The notes: generated from the letters alone by a model not told the origin. A stretch of DNA of 43,638 bases from Micromonospora tarensis (GCF_016803395.1 NZ_JAEVHL010000028.1:1-43638); one strand, 5' to 3'. Shown: positions 1 through 8,904, counted from the first letter of the stretch. Numbers and translations: made by a program.

Positions 1-2319
1 CCGACGCAGCTCGACCACCGCCTCGTCCTGGCCGACCAGGTCGGCGAAGACGTCCGGCATCAGGTCTTCGTGCTCCATCGTCACCAGCTCCGCGTCGGAT
101 AACTCGGGCTGCACCGAGGTGTCCGGGCCCTGTGCCGGCCGGGGGTGCACGATGCCGCCCGGGCTGCCGAGCAGCTCCTCGACCCGCCGGACCACCTGCC
201 CGGTGATCTCGTCGGCCGGCCGGGACGCGTCGAGGACGAGGTAGCGCTTCGGGTCGGCGGCGGCGAGGTCGAGGAAGGCGTACCGGACGCGCTCGTGGAA
301 GGAGACCGACTCGGCCTCCAGCCGGTCGGCGCCGGCGTTGCGCGAGGCCACCCGGGACAGGCCGGTGCGCGGCTCGACGTCCAGCAGCACCACCAGGTCG
401 GGCTTGAGCCCACCGGTGGCCCAGGAGGAGAGCCAGGAGACCTCGTCCACCGGCAGTGTCCGGCCGGCGCCCTGGTACGCCAGGGACGAGTCGACGTACC
501 GGTCGCTGATCACCACACCGCCGCGGGCCAACGCGGGCCGGACCACGGCGGCCACGTGGTGCGCCCGGTCGGCGGCGTAGAGCAGCGCCTCGGCCCGGGG
601 GGACGGCGCCTCGTCGCCGGAGGTGTCCAGCACCAGCGACCGGATTCGCCGGCCGACCCCGGTGGCGCCCGGCTCGCGGGTGACCACGACATCGCGCCCC
701 TTGCCGCGCAGCCGCTCGGCGAGCGCGGCGAGCTGGGTGGACTTGCCGGCGCCCTCGCCGCCCTCGAACACCACGAACAGCCCGGTGGACACGAACGGCT
801 CGGAGGGCATCAGCGGGCGACCCCGGATCGAGCCCCAGAGGTCAGCGAGGACGGGGACGCCCTTCTTGTCGTCCATCTGGCCGAACGCGCTGATCCCGGC
901 GAAGATGCCGGCGGCGCCGGCGGCGAGCAGCAGCAGCCGGGTCGAGGAGATGGACACGCCGAGGTCGGCGATGGTCAGCTTGCGGGAGCCGCCGACACCG
1001 ACCAACACACTGCTCAACCCGATGGCCAGGATCAGCACCAGCCGGGTGCCGATCTGCACCACGGCGAAGACCCGGCCGCGCACCTCGTCGGCCACCTCGC
1101 CGCCGAGCAGGGTTGTGCCGGCCAGGAAGGCCATCCCGGCACCGGCGCCGACCAGCACCGCGCCGACGATCGCCATGGACAGGTGGATGGCGAAGGCGAG
1201 GGTCATCACGGCGGCGCTGGCCAGCACGATGCTCATGCCGAACCAGCGACGCCGGGACATCTCCTTGACGACCATCGGACCGAGCCCGATGCCGAGCGCC
1301 AGACCGACGAAGATCGCACCGAAGAGCAGTGAGAACGCGGCGTCGCCAGCGCCCAGCGAGTTGGCGAAGAACTTGGCCGTGCCGACCACGATGCCGCCAC
1401 CGGCGAACGCGCCGAAGATGCCCAGCACCAGGCCACGGACGAGCGGGGTCTGCCCGATGTACTTCCAGCCCTCGGAGAACTGCCGGAACATGCTCTGCTC
1501 GGCGCGCTCGGTCTCACCGCGTTGGGCATCGCTGATCTCCTTGATCCCGAACGCCACCACCAGTGCGGTGGCGAGCCGGGAGAAGGAGTTGATCCAGAGC
1601 GCGAGCTGGGCCGGCTCGGCCCAGGAGGGTAGGTCGCCGCCGACGGCACCGCGAACGCCACGGTCGAGCACGGCGAGGCCGACGGCGGCGGCGACCGGGG
1701 TAAGGCCGTACGTGGTGATCAGGGTGAGCTGGTTGGCCGCCTCCAGCCGGGCGCGCGGGATCAGGTTGGGGACCGCGGCCTCCTTGGCCGGGATCCAGAG
1801 CAGGGTGAGCGACTCGATCAGGAATGTGGCGATCAGCGCCCAGCCGACCACCAGGCCGCCTGCGGCGCCGGTGAGGGCGTAGAGCGGAATGGAGGCGAAG
1901 AGCACGAAGCGCAGCAGGTCACAGATGACCATCGTCCAGCGTCGGTCGAACCGGTCGGCGAAGACGCCGGCCACCGGTCCGAGCACCAGCGCGGGCAGCA
2001 GCCGGATCGCGGTGACCCCACCGAACGCGGCGCCCTGGGCGGTGCTGCCCTGCACCTGCGAGGCGGCGAAGAGGGCGGTGGCCAGCAGGCCGAGCCAGTC
2101 GCCGAAGGAGGCCGCGCCGAGCACGATCCAGAGCCGGCGGAACGGCTGGATGCGCAGCACGGACCGGATGGCGGCATAACCCGACGGATCTACCTGACCG
2201 CCGCTGGGCTGGTTGGCGGCGTTACCCGACTGGTCGCCGGAGCGCGACACGCCGGGCGACTCGCCGCTGTTCTGGCTTTCGATGGCCGTACCTCCACGTG
2301 CCGGCCCATCGCTGGGCAC
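1..2319 (-). CDS. tmk: MFS transporter fused to dTMP kinase (3' end beyond window)
   Basis: The reverse strand is open from a GTG at 2319 to the window edge, so the C-terminus is missing. An in-frame TAG lies 18 bases upstream of the GTG. The first ~450 residues are hydrophobic with the character of a major facilitator transporter (motifs such as FGDWLGLLATALF and PVAGVFADRFDRR). A thymidylate kinase domain follows, with the P-loop FEGGEGAGKSTQ (about 742-775), then VTREPGATGVGRRIR and the DR motif in VISDRYVDSSLAYQG. dTMP kinase phosphorylates dTMP to dTDP for DNA synthesis. The transporter half has no known substrate and may be inactive. A downstream start near 2180 cannot be excluded. The domain calls are secure; the role of the fusion is not. 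Confidence 0.88.
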   Translation of the reverse strand, partial: MPSDGPARGGTAIESQNSGESPGVSRSGDQSGNAANQPSGGQVDPSGYAAIRSVLRIQPFRRLWIVLGAASFGDWLGLLATALFAASQVQGSTAQGAAFGGVTAIRLLPALVLGPVAGVFADRFDRRWTMVICDLLRFVLFASIPLYALTGAAGGLVVGWALIATFLIESLTLLWIPAKEAAVPNLIPRARLEAANQLTLITTYGLTPVAAAVGLAVLDRGVRGAVGGDLPSWAEPAQLALWINSFSRLATALVVAFGIKEISDAQRGETERAEQSMFRQFSEGWKYIGQTPLVRGLVLGIFGAFAGGGIVVGTAKFFANSLGAGDAAFSLLFGAIFVGLALGIGLGPMVVKEMSRRRWFGMSIVLASAAVMTLAFAIHLSMAIVGAVLVGAGAGMAFLAGTTLLGGEVADEVRGRVFAVVQIGTRLVLILAIGLSSVLVGVGGSRKLTIADLGVSISSTRLLLLAAGAAGIFAGISAFGQMDDKKGVPVLADLWGSIRGRPLMPSEPFVSTGLFVVFEGGEGAGKSTQLAALAERLRGKGRDVVVTREPGATGVGRRIRSLVLDTSGDEAPSPRAEALLYAADRAHHVAAVVRPALARGGVVISDRYVDSSLAYQGAGRTLPVDEVSWLSSWATGGLKPDLVVLLDVEPRTGLSRVASRNAGADRLEAESVSFHERVRYAFLDLAAADPKRYLVLDASRPADEITGQVVRRVEELLGSPGGIVHPRPAQGPDTSVQPELSDAELVTMEHEDLMPDVFADLVGQDEAVVELRR

Positions 2320-2482
2320 CCCCGGTGCAACACTCTAGACCCGGTGAGGGCCGCCCCACCGGTGACATTCTCCTGCTCGCTGAGCCTAGGCCGCCGGAGG
2401 TACCGATCGCAGCCCGGACGTACGCGAGGGGATTTCGCATTCTTCGTCGGACAGTTAGCGTGCACACGTGGCCATCGAAAGC
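2275..2482. repeat. 13-bp inverted repeat spanning the divergent gene starts
   Basis: GCTTTCGATGGCC at 2275-2287 is repeated as its exact reverse complement at 2470-2482. Each copy lies in the first codons of one of the two divergent genes, so both proteins carry an Ala-Ile-Glu-Ser segment near the N-terminus. CACGTG-type sequence flanks both copies. It may be a regulatory site or a small inverted duplication; function is not known. Confidence 0.5.
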
Positions 2483-3673
2483 GACAAACTTCGCGAGCGC
2501 CTGGATCGGGCGACCGCCCACCTCGACCCGCCGTACGCGGTGGTCGACCTCACCGCCTTCGACACCAACTCGGCCGCCCTGGCCGACCGCTCCGCCGGCA
2601 AGCCGATCCGGCTCGCCAGCAAGTCGGTGCGCAGCCGGGAGTTGATCACCCGAGCTCTCGCCCGGTCCGGCTGGCGGGGCGTGATGGCGTTCACAGTGCC
2701 CGAGGCGATCTGGCTGGTCCGCTCCGGCGTGAGCGACGACGTGCTGGTCGCGTACCCGAGCGCGGACCGGGCCGCGCTCGCCGAACTCGGCGCCGACCCG
2801 GTGCTCGCCGCCGCGATCACCCTGATGATCGACGGCACCGGCCAACTCGACCTGGTCGACTCCGTGCGGGCACCCGGCCAGCGCTCCGAACTACGACTCT
2901 GCCTGGACCTGGACGCGTCCTGGCGACCGCTGCGCGGGGTGCACGTCGGCGTCCGCCGGTCACCGGTGCACAGCGCGCGGGCAGCGGGCGCGCTCGCCGC
3001 CGCCGTCGCCGGTCGAGCTGGCTTCCGGCTGGTCGGGCTCATGTCGTACGAGGCGCAGATCGCTGGCCTGGGCGACGCGCCGCCGGGGCGGACGCTGCTG
3101 GCCGGCGCGATCCGGCTGGCCCAGCGCGGGTCGTACCGCGAGTTGCTGGCCCGCCGGGGTGCGGCGGTGGCCGCCGTACGCGAGCACGCCGACCTGGAGT
3201 TCGTCAACGGCGGCGGCACCGGCAGCGTGGCCGCGACCAGCGCCGATCCCGCGGTCACCGAGGTCACCGCGGGATCGGGCCTGTACGGGCCGACGCTGTT
3301 CGACGCGTACCGCGCCTGGCGACCCACCCCGGCGGCGTTCTTCGCCTGCGCGGTGGTCCGCCGACCGACGCCGGAGCTGGCGACGGTGCTCGGCGGTGGC
3401 TGGATCGCCTCCGGCCCCGCCGCCGACAGCCGGCTGCCCCGGCCGTGGCTACCGGCCGGGCTGAAGCTGGTCGGCACCGAGGGCGCCGGCGAGGTGCAGA
3501 CCCCGCTGTCCGGCGCGGCGGCGGCCACCCTGCGCGTCGGTGACCGGGTGTGGTTCCGGCACGCCAAGGCGGGCGAGCTGTGTGAACGGGTCAACGAGCT
3601 GCACCTGGTCGAGGGGGACACGGTCGTGGCGACCGTCCCCACCTACCGGGGTGAGGGGCAGGCGTTCCTCTGA
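2468..3673 (+). CDS. PLP fold-III amino acid deaminase/aldolase (D-threonine aldolase-like)
   Basis: 401 residues from a GTG start. The N-terminal alanine-racemase-type barrel has the expected PLP lysine region (RLASKSVRSRELI, about residues 50-62). The C-terminal D-serine dehydratase-like domain has the His...Cys pair of the metal site in WFRHAKAGELCERVNEL (about residues 359-375). Members of this family cleave or deaminate D-hydroxy amino acids using PLP and a divalent metal; the substrate here is not visible. The gene is divergent from the tmk fusion and convergent, 20 bases apart, with the TetR gene downstream. No signal peptide is seen, so the protein should be cytosolic. Confidence 0.8.
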   Translation: MAIESDKLRERLDRATAHLDPPYAVVDLTAFDTNSAALADRSAGKPIRLASKSVRSRELITRALARSGWRGVMAFTVPEAIWLVRSGVSDDVLVAYPSADRAALAELGADPVLAAAITLMIDGTGQLDLVDSVRAPGQRSELRLCLDLDASWRPLRGVHVGVRRSPVHSARAAGALAAAVAGRAGFRLVGLMSYEAQIAGLGDAPPGRTLLAGAIRLAQRGSYRELLARRGAAVAAVREHADLEFVNGGGTGSVAATSADPAVTEVTAGSGLYGPTLFDAYRAWRPTPAAFFACAVVRRPTPELATVLGGGWIASGPAADSRLPRPWLPAGLKLVGTEGAGEVQTPLSGAAAATLRVGDRVWFRHAKAGELCERVNELHLVEGDTVVATVPTYRGEGQAFL

Positions 3674-3693
3674 GGCCCGCGCCCCGCGCCGGC

Positions 3694-4377
3694 TCAGACC
3701 GGCTGCACCGCCTCGGCCGGCGCCTCCGCGCTGGACCGGCCGCTCTCCGGACCGTCGACCTGGCGGTGCAGGTACTCCCGGATCAGCGCCTTCGCCTCCT
3801 GTAGCACCCGCTCGTCGCCGTCGGACTTGCGGCGGAAGGCGAGCTTGATCAGCGCGTCTGCCGCCTCGACCGCGATCTCCAGCACGAAGCGCAGCTGGGG
3901 CACGTCGGTGAGCCCGAAACGTTCGGTGAGCACCCGGGCCAACTGGTCGGCGATCACGCCGTTGTTGTCCCGCTGCTCGTCGAGCAGGTGCAGGTCGACC
4001 ACGTCGCCGAAGTGCAGCGTACGGAAGCCGGGAACGGTGCGGTGCATCGTGATGTACTCGTCGATCCCCGCGTCGACGCCGTCCCACCAGTGGGTCATCT
4101 CGTCGGAGGCGAACCGCTCGTCGAGGCGTTGGAGGTAGGACTCCATCGTCCGCAGGGTCAACGCCTGCACGATCGCCCGCTTGTCCGGAAAGAACTGGTA
4201 GACCGACCCGATCGCCACCTCGGCACGCTCGGCGAGCAGGGTCGTGGTCAGCCCCTCGTACCCCACCTCGTCGACGAGTTCGGCGCAGGCATCCAACATG
4301 CGCTGTACCCGCGCGACACTTCGACCTTGCACCGGTACGCGGCGCAGCGGCCCGGTCGTGGCGGCTGGTGTGGACAC
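3694..4377 (-). CDS. TetR-family transcriptional regulator
   Basis: The N-terminal helix-turn-helix reads GLTTTLLAERAEVAIGSVYQ followed by FFPDKRAIV, the classic TetR pattern; the C-terminal part is a helical ligand/dimer domain. I chose the GTG at 4377 (protein begins with Ser-Thr-Pro-Ala-Ala after the initiator) because a G-rich stretch lies 8-13 bases upstream; an in-frame ATG at 4416 would add 13 residues. It is divergent from the lactone oxidase gene, and the space between them carries two clean palindromes, so it probably represses itself and/or that oxidase. Length (227 residues) is normal for the family. Confidence 0.85.
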   Translation of the reverse strand: MSTPAATTGPLRRVPVQGRSVARVQRMLDACAELVDEVGYEGLTTTLLAERAEVAIGSVYQFFPDKRAIVQALTLRTMESYLQRLDERFASDEMTHWWDGVDAGIDEYITMHRTVPGFRTLHFGDVVDLHLLDEQRDNNGVIADQLARVLTERFGLTDVPQLRFVLEIAVEAADALIKLAFRRKSDGDERVLQEAKALIREYLHRQVDGPESGRSSAEAPAEAVQPV

Positions 4378-4416
4378 TCTGCGCCACCCCCCTTCGACGG
4401 ATGAACATATCTCCAC

Positions 4417-4432
4417 GTCACGAGTCCGTGAC
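4417..4432. promoter_or_regulatory. Palindrome upstream of the TetR gene
   Basis: GTCACG AGTC CGTGAC is a perfect 6-bp inverted repeat with a 4-base spacer, about 40 bases upstream of the chosen TetR start. It is a plausible operator for autoregulation, but that is inference from position and symmetry only. Confidence 0.4.
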
Positions 4433-4487
4433 TACCGGTACAACGAGCGGATCGCAATTGCGGTATTTACCAGCTAGAACGTTCCTG

Positions 4488-4514
4488 ATATGAAGTCAGT
4501 TCATATTCATGAAT
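4488..4514. promoter_or_regulatory. Overlapping palindromes upstream of the lactone oxidase
   Basis: ATATGAA GTCAG TTCATAT (4488-4506) is a perfect 19-base palindrome and runs into a second one, ATTCATGAAT (4505-4514). Together they end 11 bases before the ATG of the oxidase gene, where the AGGAG ribosome site begins. This is a typical place for TetR-type repression and it is AT-rich in a GC-rich genome. No data show which protein binds. Confidence 0.5.
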
Positions 4515-4525
4515 GAGGAGCGCGC

Positions 4526-5842
4526 ATGGTCGGCACCGCACCGCTCACCGCTCGATGGTCCAACTGGGCCGGCAACCAGCGTGGCAGCGCCGCCACCGTC
4601 CTGCGCCCCGGCTCGCCGACCGACGTCGTGGCAGCCGTCCGCGGCGCCGCCTCGGCGGGCGGTCGGATCCGGGTGACGGGCAGCGGGCACTCGTTCACCG
4701 CGGTCGCGCTCGCCGACGACCAACGGATGGAACTGTCGAACCTGGACACGCTGGTCAGCGTGGACGTCGCCCACCGACTGGTCACCGTGCCGGCGGGCAT
4801 GACCCTGCACGCGCTCAACGGCCTGCTCGCCCGGCACGGGCTGGCACTGCCCAACCTCGGAGACATCGACGCACAGACCGTCGCCGGAGCGATCTCCACC
4901 GGCACCCACGGCACCGGGGCAGGATACGGGTGCCTGTCCACCTTCGTCGAGGCGATCACACTGGTCACCGGGACCGGCGAAGTGCTGCGCTGCTCCGCCG
5001 ACGAGCATCCCGACGTGCTCGCCGCCGCCCGGGTGTCGCTCGGCGCGCTCGGCGTCCTGGTCGAGGTGACACTGCGCTGCGTGGATGCCTTCGTGCTGCA
5101 CGCCCACGAGCGCCCCGCCGCCCTGGCCGACGTGCTCGGCGACCTGCCGGCGCTGATCGGCCGCCACGACCACGTCGAGTTCTACTGGTTCCCCTACACC
5201 GAACGGGTCCAGGTCAAGACCAACGACCGGGTACCCGCCGACGACCAGCCCCTGCCCCGCTGGCGCGGCTGGCTGGACGACGACTTCCTGTCCAACACCG
5301 TCTTCGCCGGGGCCTGCCGCCTCGGCCGGACCGTGCCGGCGCTGGCCCCGACGATCAGCGCGGTGTCCGCCCGCGCGCTCACCGAACGCCACTACACCGG
5401 CCGCTCCGACCGGGTCTTCTGCACCCCGCGTCGGGTCCGCTTCGTGGAGATGGAGTACGGCCTGCCCCGCGAGGCGTTGCCCGAGGCACTCGCCGCGCTC
5501 CAACGGATCGTGACCGGGCTACCGTTCAAGGTGCTCTTCCCGGTGGAGGTGCGGTTCACCGCCGCCGACGACATCTGGCTGTCGCACGGCTACGGCCGGG
5601 ACAACGCCTACATCGCCGTGCACCAGTACGTCGGCATGCCGTACGAGCCGTACTTCCGGGCCTTCGAGGAGGTGGCGGCCGGTCTGGGCGGTCGCCCGCA
5701 CTGGGGCAAGCTGCACTACCGCGACGCCGCCTCGCTGGCCGAGGCGTACCCCCGTTTCACCGACTTCCAGGCCGTCCGCGACCGGCTCGACCCGCACCGC
5801 GTCTTCACCAACCCCCACCTGAACCACGTCCTGGGTGCCTGA
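4526..5842 (+). CDS. FAD-linked sugar-1,4-lactone oxidase (ALO family)
   Basis: 438 residues from an ATG preceded by GAGGAG. The N-terminal FAD-binding PCMH domain has the VTGSGHSFTAVA motif (about residues 49-60), whose His is the usual site of covalent FAD attachment in this family. Next come GAISTGTHGTGAGYG and the ALO-type C-terminal domain ending HWGKLHYRDA ... DPHRVFTNPHLN. Relatives oxidise D-arabinono-, L-gulono- or L-galactono-1,4-lactone, or alditols; the exact substrate cannot be read here. No signal peptide is seen. The gene is convergent with the SGNH esterase (10-base gap) and divergent from a TetR gene that may control it. Confidence 0.85.
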   Translation: MVGTAPLTARWSNWAGNQRGSAATVLRPGSPTDVVAAVRGAASAGGRIRVTGSGHSFTAVALADDQRMELSNLDTLVSVDVAHRLVTVPAGMTLHALNGLLARHGLALPNLGDIDAQTVAGAISTGTHGTGAGYGCLSTFVEAITLVTGTGEVLRCSADEHPDVLAAARVSLGALGVLVEVTLRCVDAFVLHAHERPAALADVLGDLPALIGRHDHVEFYWFPYTERVQVKTNDRVPADDQPLPRWRGWLDDDFLSNTVFAGACRLGRTVPALAPTISAVSARALTERHYTGRSDRVFCTPRRVRFVEMEYGLPREALPEALAALQRIVTGLPFKVLFPVEVRFTAADDIWLSHGYGRDNAYIAVHQYVGMPYEPYFRAFEEVAAGLGGRPHWGKLHYRDAASLAEAYPRFTDFQAVRDRLDPHRVFTNPHLNHVLGA

Positions 5843-5852
5843 CGGCGGGGTG

Positions 5853-6953
5853 CTACAGCGCCAGGTCGTCCAGGTCGACGGCAGCGGCCATGACCTCGGC
5901 GCCCTTGTCGTTCAGGTGCATGCCGTCGCCGCTGTCCAGCGCCGGGTGGATGTGGTCGGGGGCGTGCGGACTGGCGACGGCCTGGGCCACGTCGACGACG
6001 GCGTCGAAGACGTCCGTCGTGCGGATCCAGTCGTTCACCTCGCGCCGGGTGGCGAGGCCCGCCGGAGTGCTGATCTCCGGGCCGGCGCCGGCGAAGGAGC
6101 CGATGGTGGCGGCGACGATCCTCAGTCCGGCGGTGTGCGCACGCGCGGCCAGCGTCGTGAAGCCGTCGACGAGGGCGGCGGCGGAGACGGGAGGCTCGCC
6201 GAGCATGGCGGGCAGGCCGAGGTCGTTGATACCGAAGTGGACCAGGACGTGGCTCACCGCCGCGATCGAGAGGACGTCGCGGTCGAAGCGGGCCAGCCCG
6301 TGTTCGCCGACGGTGTCGCGCAGCAGGCGATTTCCGGCGATGCCCTGGTTGACGACCCAGCCGTGCCGCAGCCGCCGGTTGAGGACGTCGACGGAACGGC
6401 GGTTCGCGCCGATCGTGGTGCCGACCCCCTCGAACCACGAGTCGCCGAAGGCCACCGCGATCGACGTGCCCTGCGGGGCGAGCACGTCGACACCCGACAG
6501 GTAGAACCGGGCCTCGGCCTGCTCCGTCCCCGGCAGGACGGGCGACGTGACGTGGTTGCCGTCGGCTATCCGGGCGATCTCCGTCGGCCTGTGCGAATGG
6601 GTGGCCAGATCGGTCCGCTCCGGGAGGTAGAGGCTCACGACCAGGTCCGAGCCGCCCCGCACGGAAACGTCGACCGGGTCCGTGACGGCCTCTTCACCAG
6701 CCGGGACGACGCGGTGCTCGGCACCGTCGAAGGTGAGCGTGACCTGCCGGTGGCCGACGCCGGCGGTGGCCGCCCCGATGGTCAGCGGAGTGCGGCCGTA
6801 ACGGTTCGTCAGGCGTACCCGGAAGGCGTCCCCACCGCCGGCCAGGTGCAGCACCTGACGGACGGTCTGGTCGGCGAAGCGCCGAGGTGCGCTGAACTGC
6901 AACCGCTCGTAGGGGCTGATCACCGCGGTACGGAAACCGGCTGTCCAGATCAT
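5853..6953 (-). CDS. SGNH/GDSL-type hydrolase, two-domain
   Basis: 366 residues. The first ~165 residues form a beta-rich accessory domain. The catalytic domain follows with block I AFGDSWFEGVGT (Ser nucleophile in GDS), the Gly in NQGIAGNRLL, block III HFGINDLG (Asn) and block V GDGMHLND (Asp/His). It resembles actinobacterial esterases that deacetylate sugars or lipids; substrate unknown. No clear signal peptide is visible, so secretion is doubtful. It is the last gene of a four-gene operon, starting 16 bases after the quinone reductase stop. Confidence 0.82.
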   Translation of the reverse strand: MIWTAGFRTAVISPYERLQFSAPRRFADQTVRQVLHLAGGGDAFRVRLTNRYGRTPLTIGAATAGVGHRQVTLTFDGAEHRVVPAGEEAVTDPVDVSVRGGSDLVVSLYLPERTDLATHSHRPTEIARIADGNHVTSPVLPGTEQAEARFYLSGVDVLAPQGTSIAVAFGDSWFEGVGTTIGANRRSVDVLNRRLRHGWVVNQGIAGNRLLRDTVGEHGLARFDRDVLSIAAVSHVLVHFGINDLGLPAMLGEPPVSAAALVDGFTTLAARAHTAGLRIVAATIGSFAGAGPEISTPAGLATRREVNDWIRTTDVFDAVVDVAQAVASPHAPDHIHPALDSGDGMHLNDKGAEVMAAAVDLDDLAL

Positions 6954-6969
6954 GGTCGTTGCCTGCCCT

Positions 6970-7950
6970 TCAGATGTCCAGGACGACCCGGCCCCTGGTC
7001 GAGCTCTGCTCGACCAGTTCGTGCGCCTTCGCTATCTCCGTCAACGGCAACCGGGCGGCGATCGGGTAGCGCAGGTCACCGGCGACCAGCGCGGCTGTCA
7101 GTTCGGTCGCGGCGGCCTCGTTCGCTGACTCCGGGAAGTCGTCGTTGCTCAGGAACCGGACCGTGATGTTCTGGAAGCCCAGCGGCCAGTACGGAATGGA
7201 CGGCTCGGCGGCCCCGGTCGCGTAGGTCGCGATCACGCCACCGATGCGGAGGATCTCCAGGTTGGTCGTGAGGTTCGCGTCGAAGGCCAGCTCGGCCACC
7301 CGGTCGACCGGTTCCCCACCGGTGTATTCGAGGATCCGGGTGGCGACACCGCCACCGGCGGTGTCCACCGCGTGGTGCGCCCCCGCGGCCAGCGCGGATC
7401 CCACCTGGTCGGGCCGGCGAACCGTCGCGATCACGATGGCGCCGCCCCGGCGGGCCACCGCCAACGCGGCCCGTCCGACCGCGCCGAGAGCACCGGTGAC
7501 GACGACCCGCTGCCCGCGCACGGGACCGTCGGCGAAGATCGCCCGGTGCGCGGTGATGCCCGGGATACCGAGCCCGGCCGCCTGCTCGTCCGGCACGTCG
7601 GCGGGGAGCGGCACGGCGTGCCGAGCCGGCACCACTGTGTACTCCGCGGCGGTGCCGAACGGGCGGTACGACTGGGCGAGGTAGACCCAGACCCGTTCGC
7701 CGACGCGGGACGGGTCGACACCCAGGCCGACCGCGTCGATCACGCCGGCGCCGTCGCCGTGCGGGACGACCCGGGGAAACGACATGGTGGATCCCCACCA
7801 GCCCTGCCGCTTGCCGAGGTCACCGACGTGAATTCCGGAAACCGACACGCGGACCCGGACCTCGCCCTCAGCCGGCCACGGATCGGGCAGCTCACCGATT
7901 TGGAGCACCTCCCGCGCCGGGCCCTGCCGGTCGTACCACGCCGCGCGCAT
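6970..7950 (-). CDS. MDR-family quinone oxidoreductase
   Basis: 326 residues starting MRAAWYDRQGPAREVL. It is a medium-chain dehydrogenase/reductase with a GroES-like N-terminus and the NADPH-binding motif VVVTGALGAVGRAALAVARR. The structural and catalytic zinc ligands of alcohol dehydrogenases are not evident, favouring a zinc-free quinone reductase. The ATG overlaps the upstream stop in TGATG, so translation is coupled to the small monooxygenase-like gene. A longer open frame to 8103 exists but lies inside that gene. The pairing with a TetR regulator and a small oxygenase suggests inducible handling of a quinone or other electrophile; this is inference. Confidence 0.85.
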   Translation of the reverse strand: MRAAWYDRQGPAREVLQIGELPDPWPAEGEVRVRVSVSGIHVGDLGKRQGWWGSTMSFPRVVPHGDGAGVIDAVGLGVDPSRVGERVWVYLAQSYRPFGTAAEYTVVPARHAVPLPADVPDEQAAGLGIPGITAHRAIFADGPVRGQRVVVTGALGAVGRAALAVARRGGAIVIATVRRPDQVGSALAAGAHHAVDTAGGGVATRILEYTGGEPVDRVAELAFDANLTTNLEILRIGGVIATYATGAAEPSIPYWPLGFQNITVRFLSNDDFPESANEAAATELTAALVAGDLRYPIAARLPLTEIAKAHELVEQSSTRGRVVLDI

Positions 7951-8249
7951 CAGCAGCCCGCCGACTCGGTCGTGGTGCCCTCCTCGACGCTGATCACCGC
8001 GTCGATCAGGGAGAAGAAGGTTTGGATACCGGGCCGGTCCGCGCCCCGACGGCGGGATTCGGCGAAGTCCGCGGCGGAGCCCCAGAAGACGATGTCCAGC
8101 CACTCGTCGGCCGACAGTCGGATCAGTCGGGCTTCGAGGAAGCCGGCACGGTCGGCCTGGAAGTCACGCAACATCGCCGGTCGCGCGGCCAGCAGAGCCT
8201 CGGCGCGCTCGGCGGACACCCGGAAGCGGGTCATCTCGACGGTGGTCAT
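7950..8249 (-). CDS. Small monooxygenase-like protein (dimeric alpha-beta barrel)
   Basis: 99 residues. The sequence MTTVEMTRFRVSAERAEALL ... GFLEARLIRLSADEWLDIVFW has the alternating strand/helix pattern of antibiotic biosynthesis monooxygenase (ABM)-like ferredoxin folds, which work as dimers, often without a cofactor. The reaction here is unknown. The start overlaps the TetR stop in ATGA and its own stop overlaps the next start, making it the middle of a coupled operon. Confidence 0.65.
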   Translation of the reverse strand: MTTVEMTRFRVSAERAEALLAARPAMLRDFQADRAGFLEARLIRLSADEWLDIVFWGSAADFAESRRRGADRPGIQTFFSLIDAVISVEEGTTTESAGC

Positions 8250-8887
8250 CGTTCCTCATTCCGTTCGGGTGCTGGCGCCGCGCCCGTTGTTCCCAGCATC
8301 AGCTTGAGCTGGGCCAGGAGGACCGCGCGGAAATCCGTGACTGTGGGACTGGGGTGGTGCTGAACCCGGAAGACGATCAGACCGGCCAGCGCCGAGAGGA
8401 GGAGATCCGTCACCGCTTCGGCGTCGTGGGTGAGCGTGAAAGCACCCCGCTGCGCGCCTTCCCGAACGGCGGCCAGAAAGGGTGCCCGGTAGCGCGTCCA
8501 CACGTCGGTGCTGTGCTCGCGGAGTTCGTCGTCGCGCATGGCCGAGCGCCAGAACTCGACGAGGATCTGCCGGGTGCTCTCCGAGTTGTGCAGGCTGCGG
8601 TCCACCAGCCCGACCAGTCGCCGCCACGGATCGGTCTCGGCGGCGGACACCGACTCCAGGGCGGCCACCTCCCGGTCGGTGCAGACCTCCATCGCCTCGA
8701 TGATCATGTCTTCCCGGGACCCGAAGTAGGTCTGCAAGGTGCTGATCGCGACACCTCCGGCCGCCGCGACGTCCGCGAAGCGGGTGTTCTCGTAGCCACG
8801 CGTGGCGAGCACGTCGGCCACGGCGTCGAGCACGGCGGTCCGTCTCTCCCCGCCCGCGCGCCTCTTCCGGCTGGCTGGCATGGCCAT
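8246..8887 (-). CDS. TetR-family regulator, first gene of the operon
   Basis: 213 residues from the ATG at 8887 (MAMPASRKRR); an ATG two codons later is possible, and an open frame extends to 8947. The HTH is TRFADVAAAGGVAISTLQTY followed by FGSREDMI. The C-terminal domain is of the TetR_C type with FRVQHHPS near the end. A palindrome sits directly against the start codon, as expected for autoregulation. It overlaps the next gene by 4 bases, so repressor and enzymes are made from one transcript. Confidence 0.87.
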   Translation of the reverse strand: MAMPASRKRRAGGERRTAVLDAVADVLATRGYENTRFADVAAAGGVAISTLQTYFGSREDMIIEAMEVCTDREVAALESVSAAETDPWRRLVGLVDRSLHNSESTRQILVEFWRSAMRDDELREHSTDVWTRYRAPFLAAVREGAQRGAFTLTHDAEAVTDLLLSALAGLIVFRVQHHPSPTVTDFRAVLLAQLKLMLGTTGAAPAPERNEER

Positions 8888-8888
8888 A

Positions 8889-8904
8889 CGGTACGACCAT
8901 ACCG
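8889..8904. promoter_or_regulatory. Candidate TetR operator
   Basis: CGGTA CGACCA TACCG is a perfect 5-bp inverted repeat with a 6-base spacer, beginning one base upstream of the ATG at 8887. A bound repressor would block transcription or translation start of the whole operon. Supported by symmetry and position only. Confidence 0.5.

Noticed and set aside
145..1882. Long + strand frames at the left end
   Set aside because: They are antisense to the MFS-dTMP kinase fusion, whose domains are clear.
3694..4416. TetR start at ATG 4416
   Set aside because: Not excluded, but the GTG at 4377 has a better G-rich site upstream and removes 13 residues unlike TetR N-termini.
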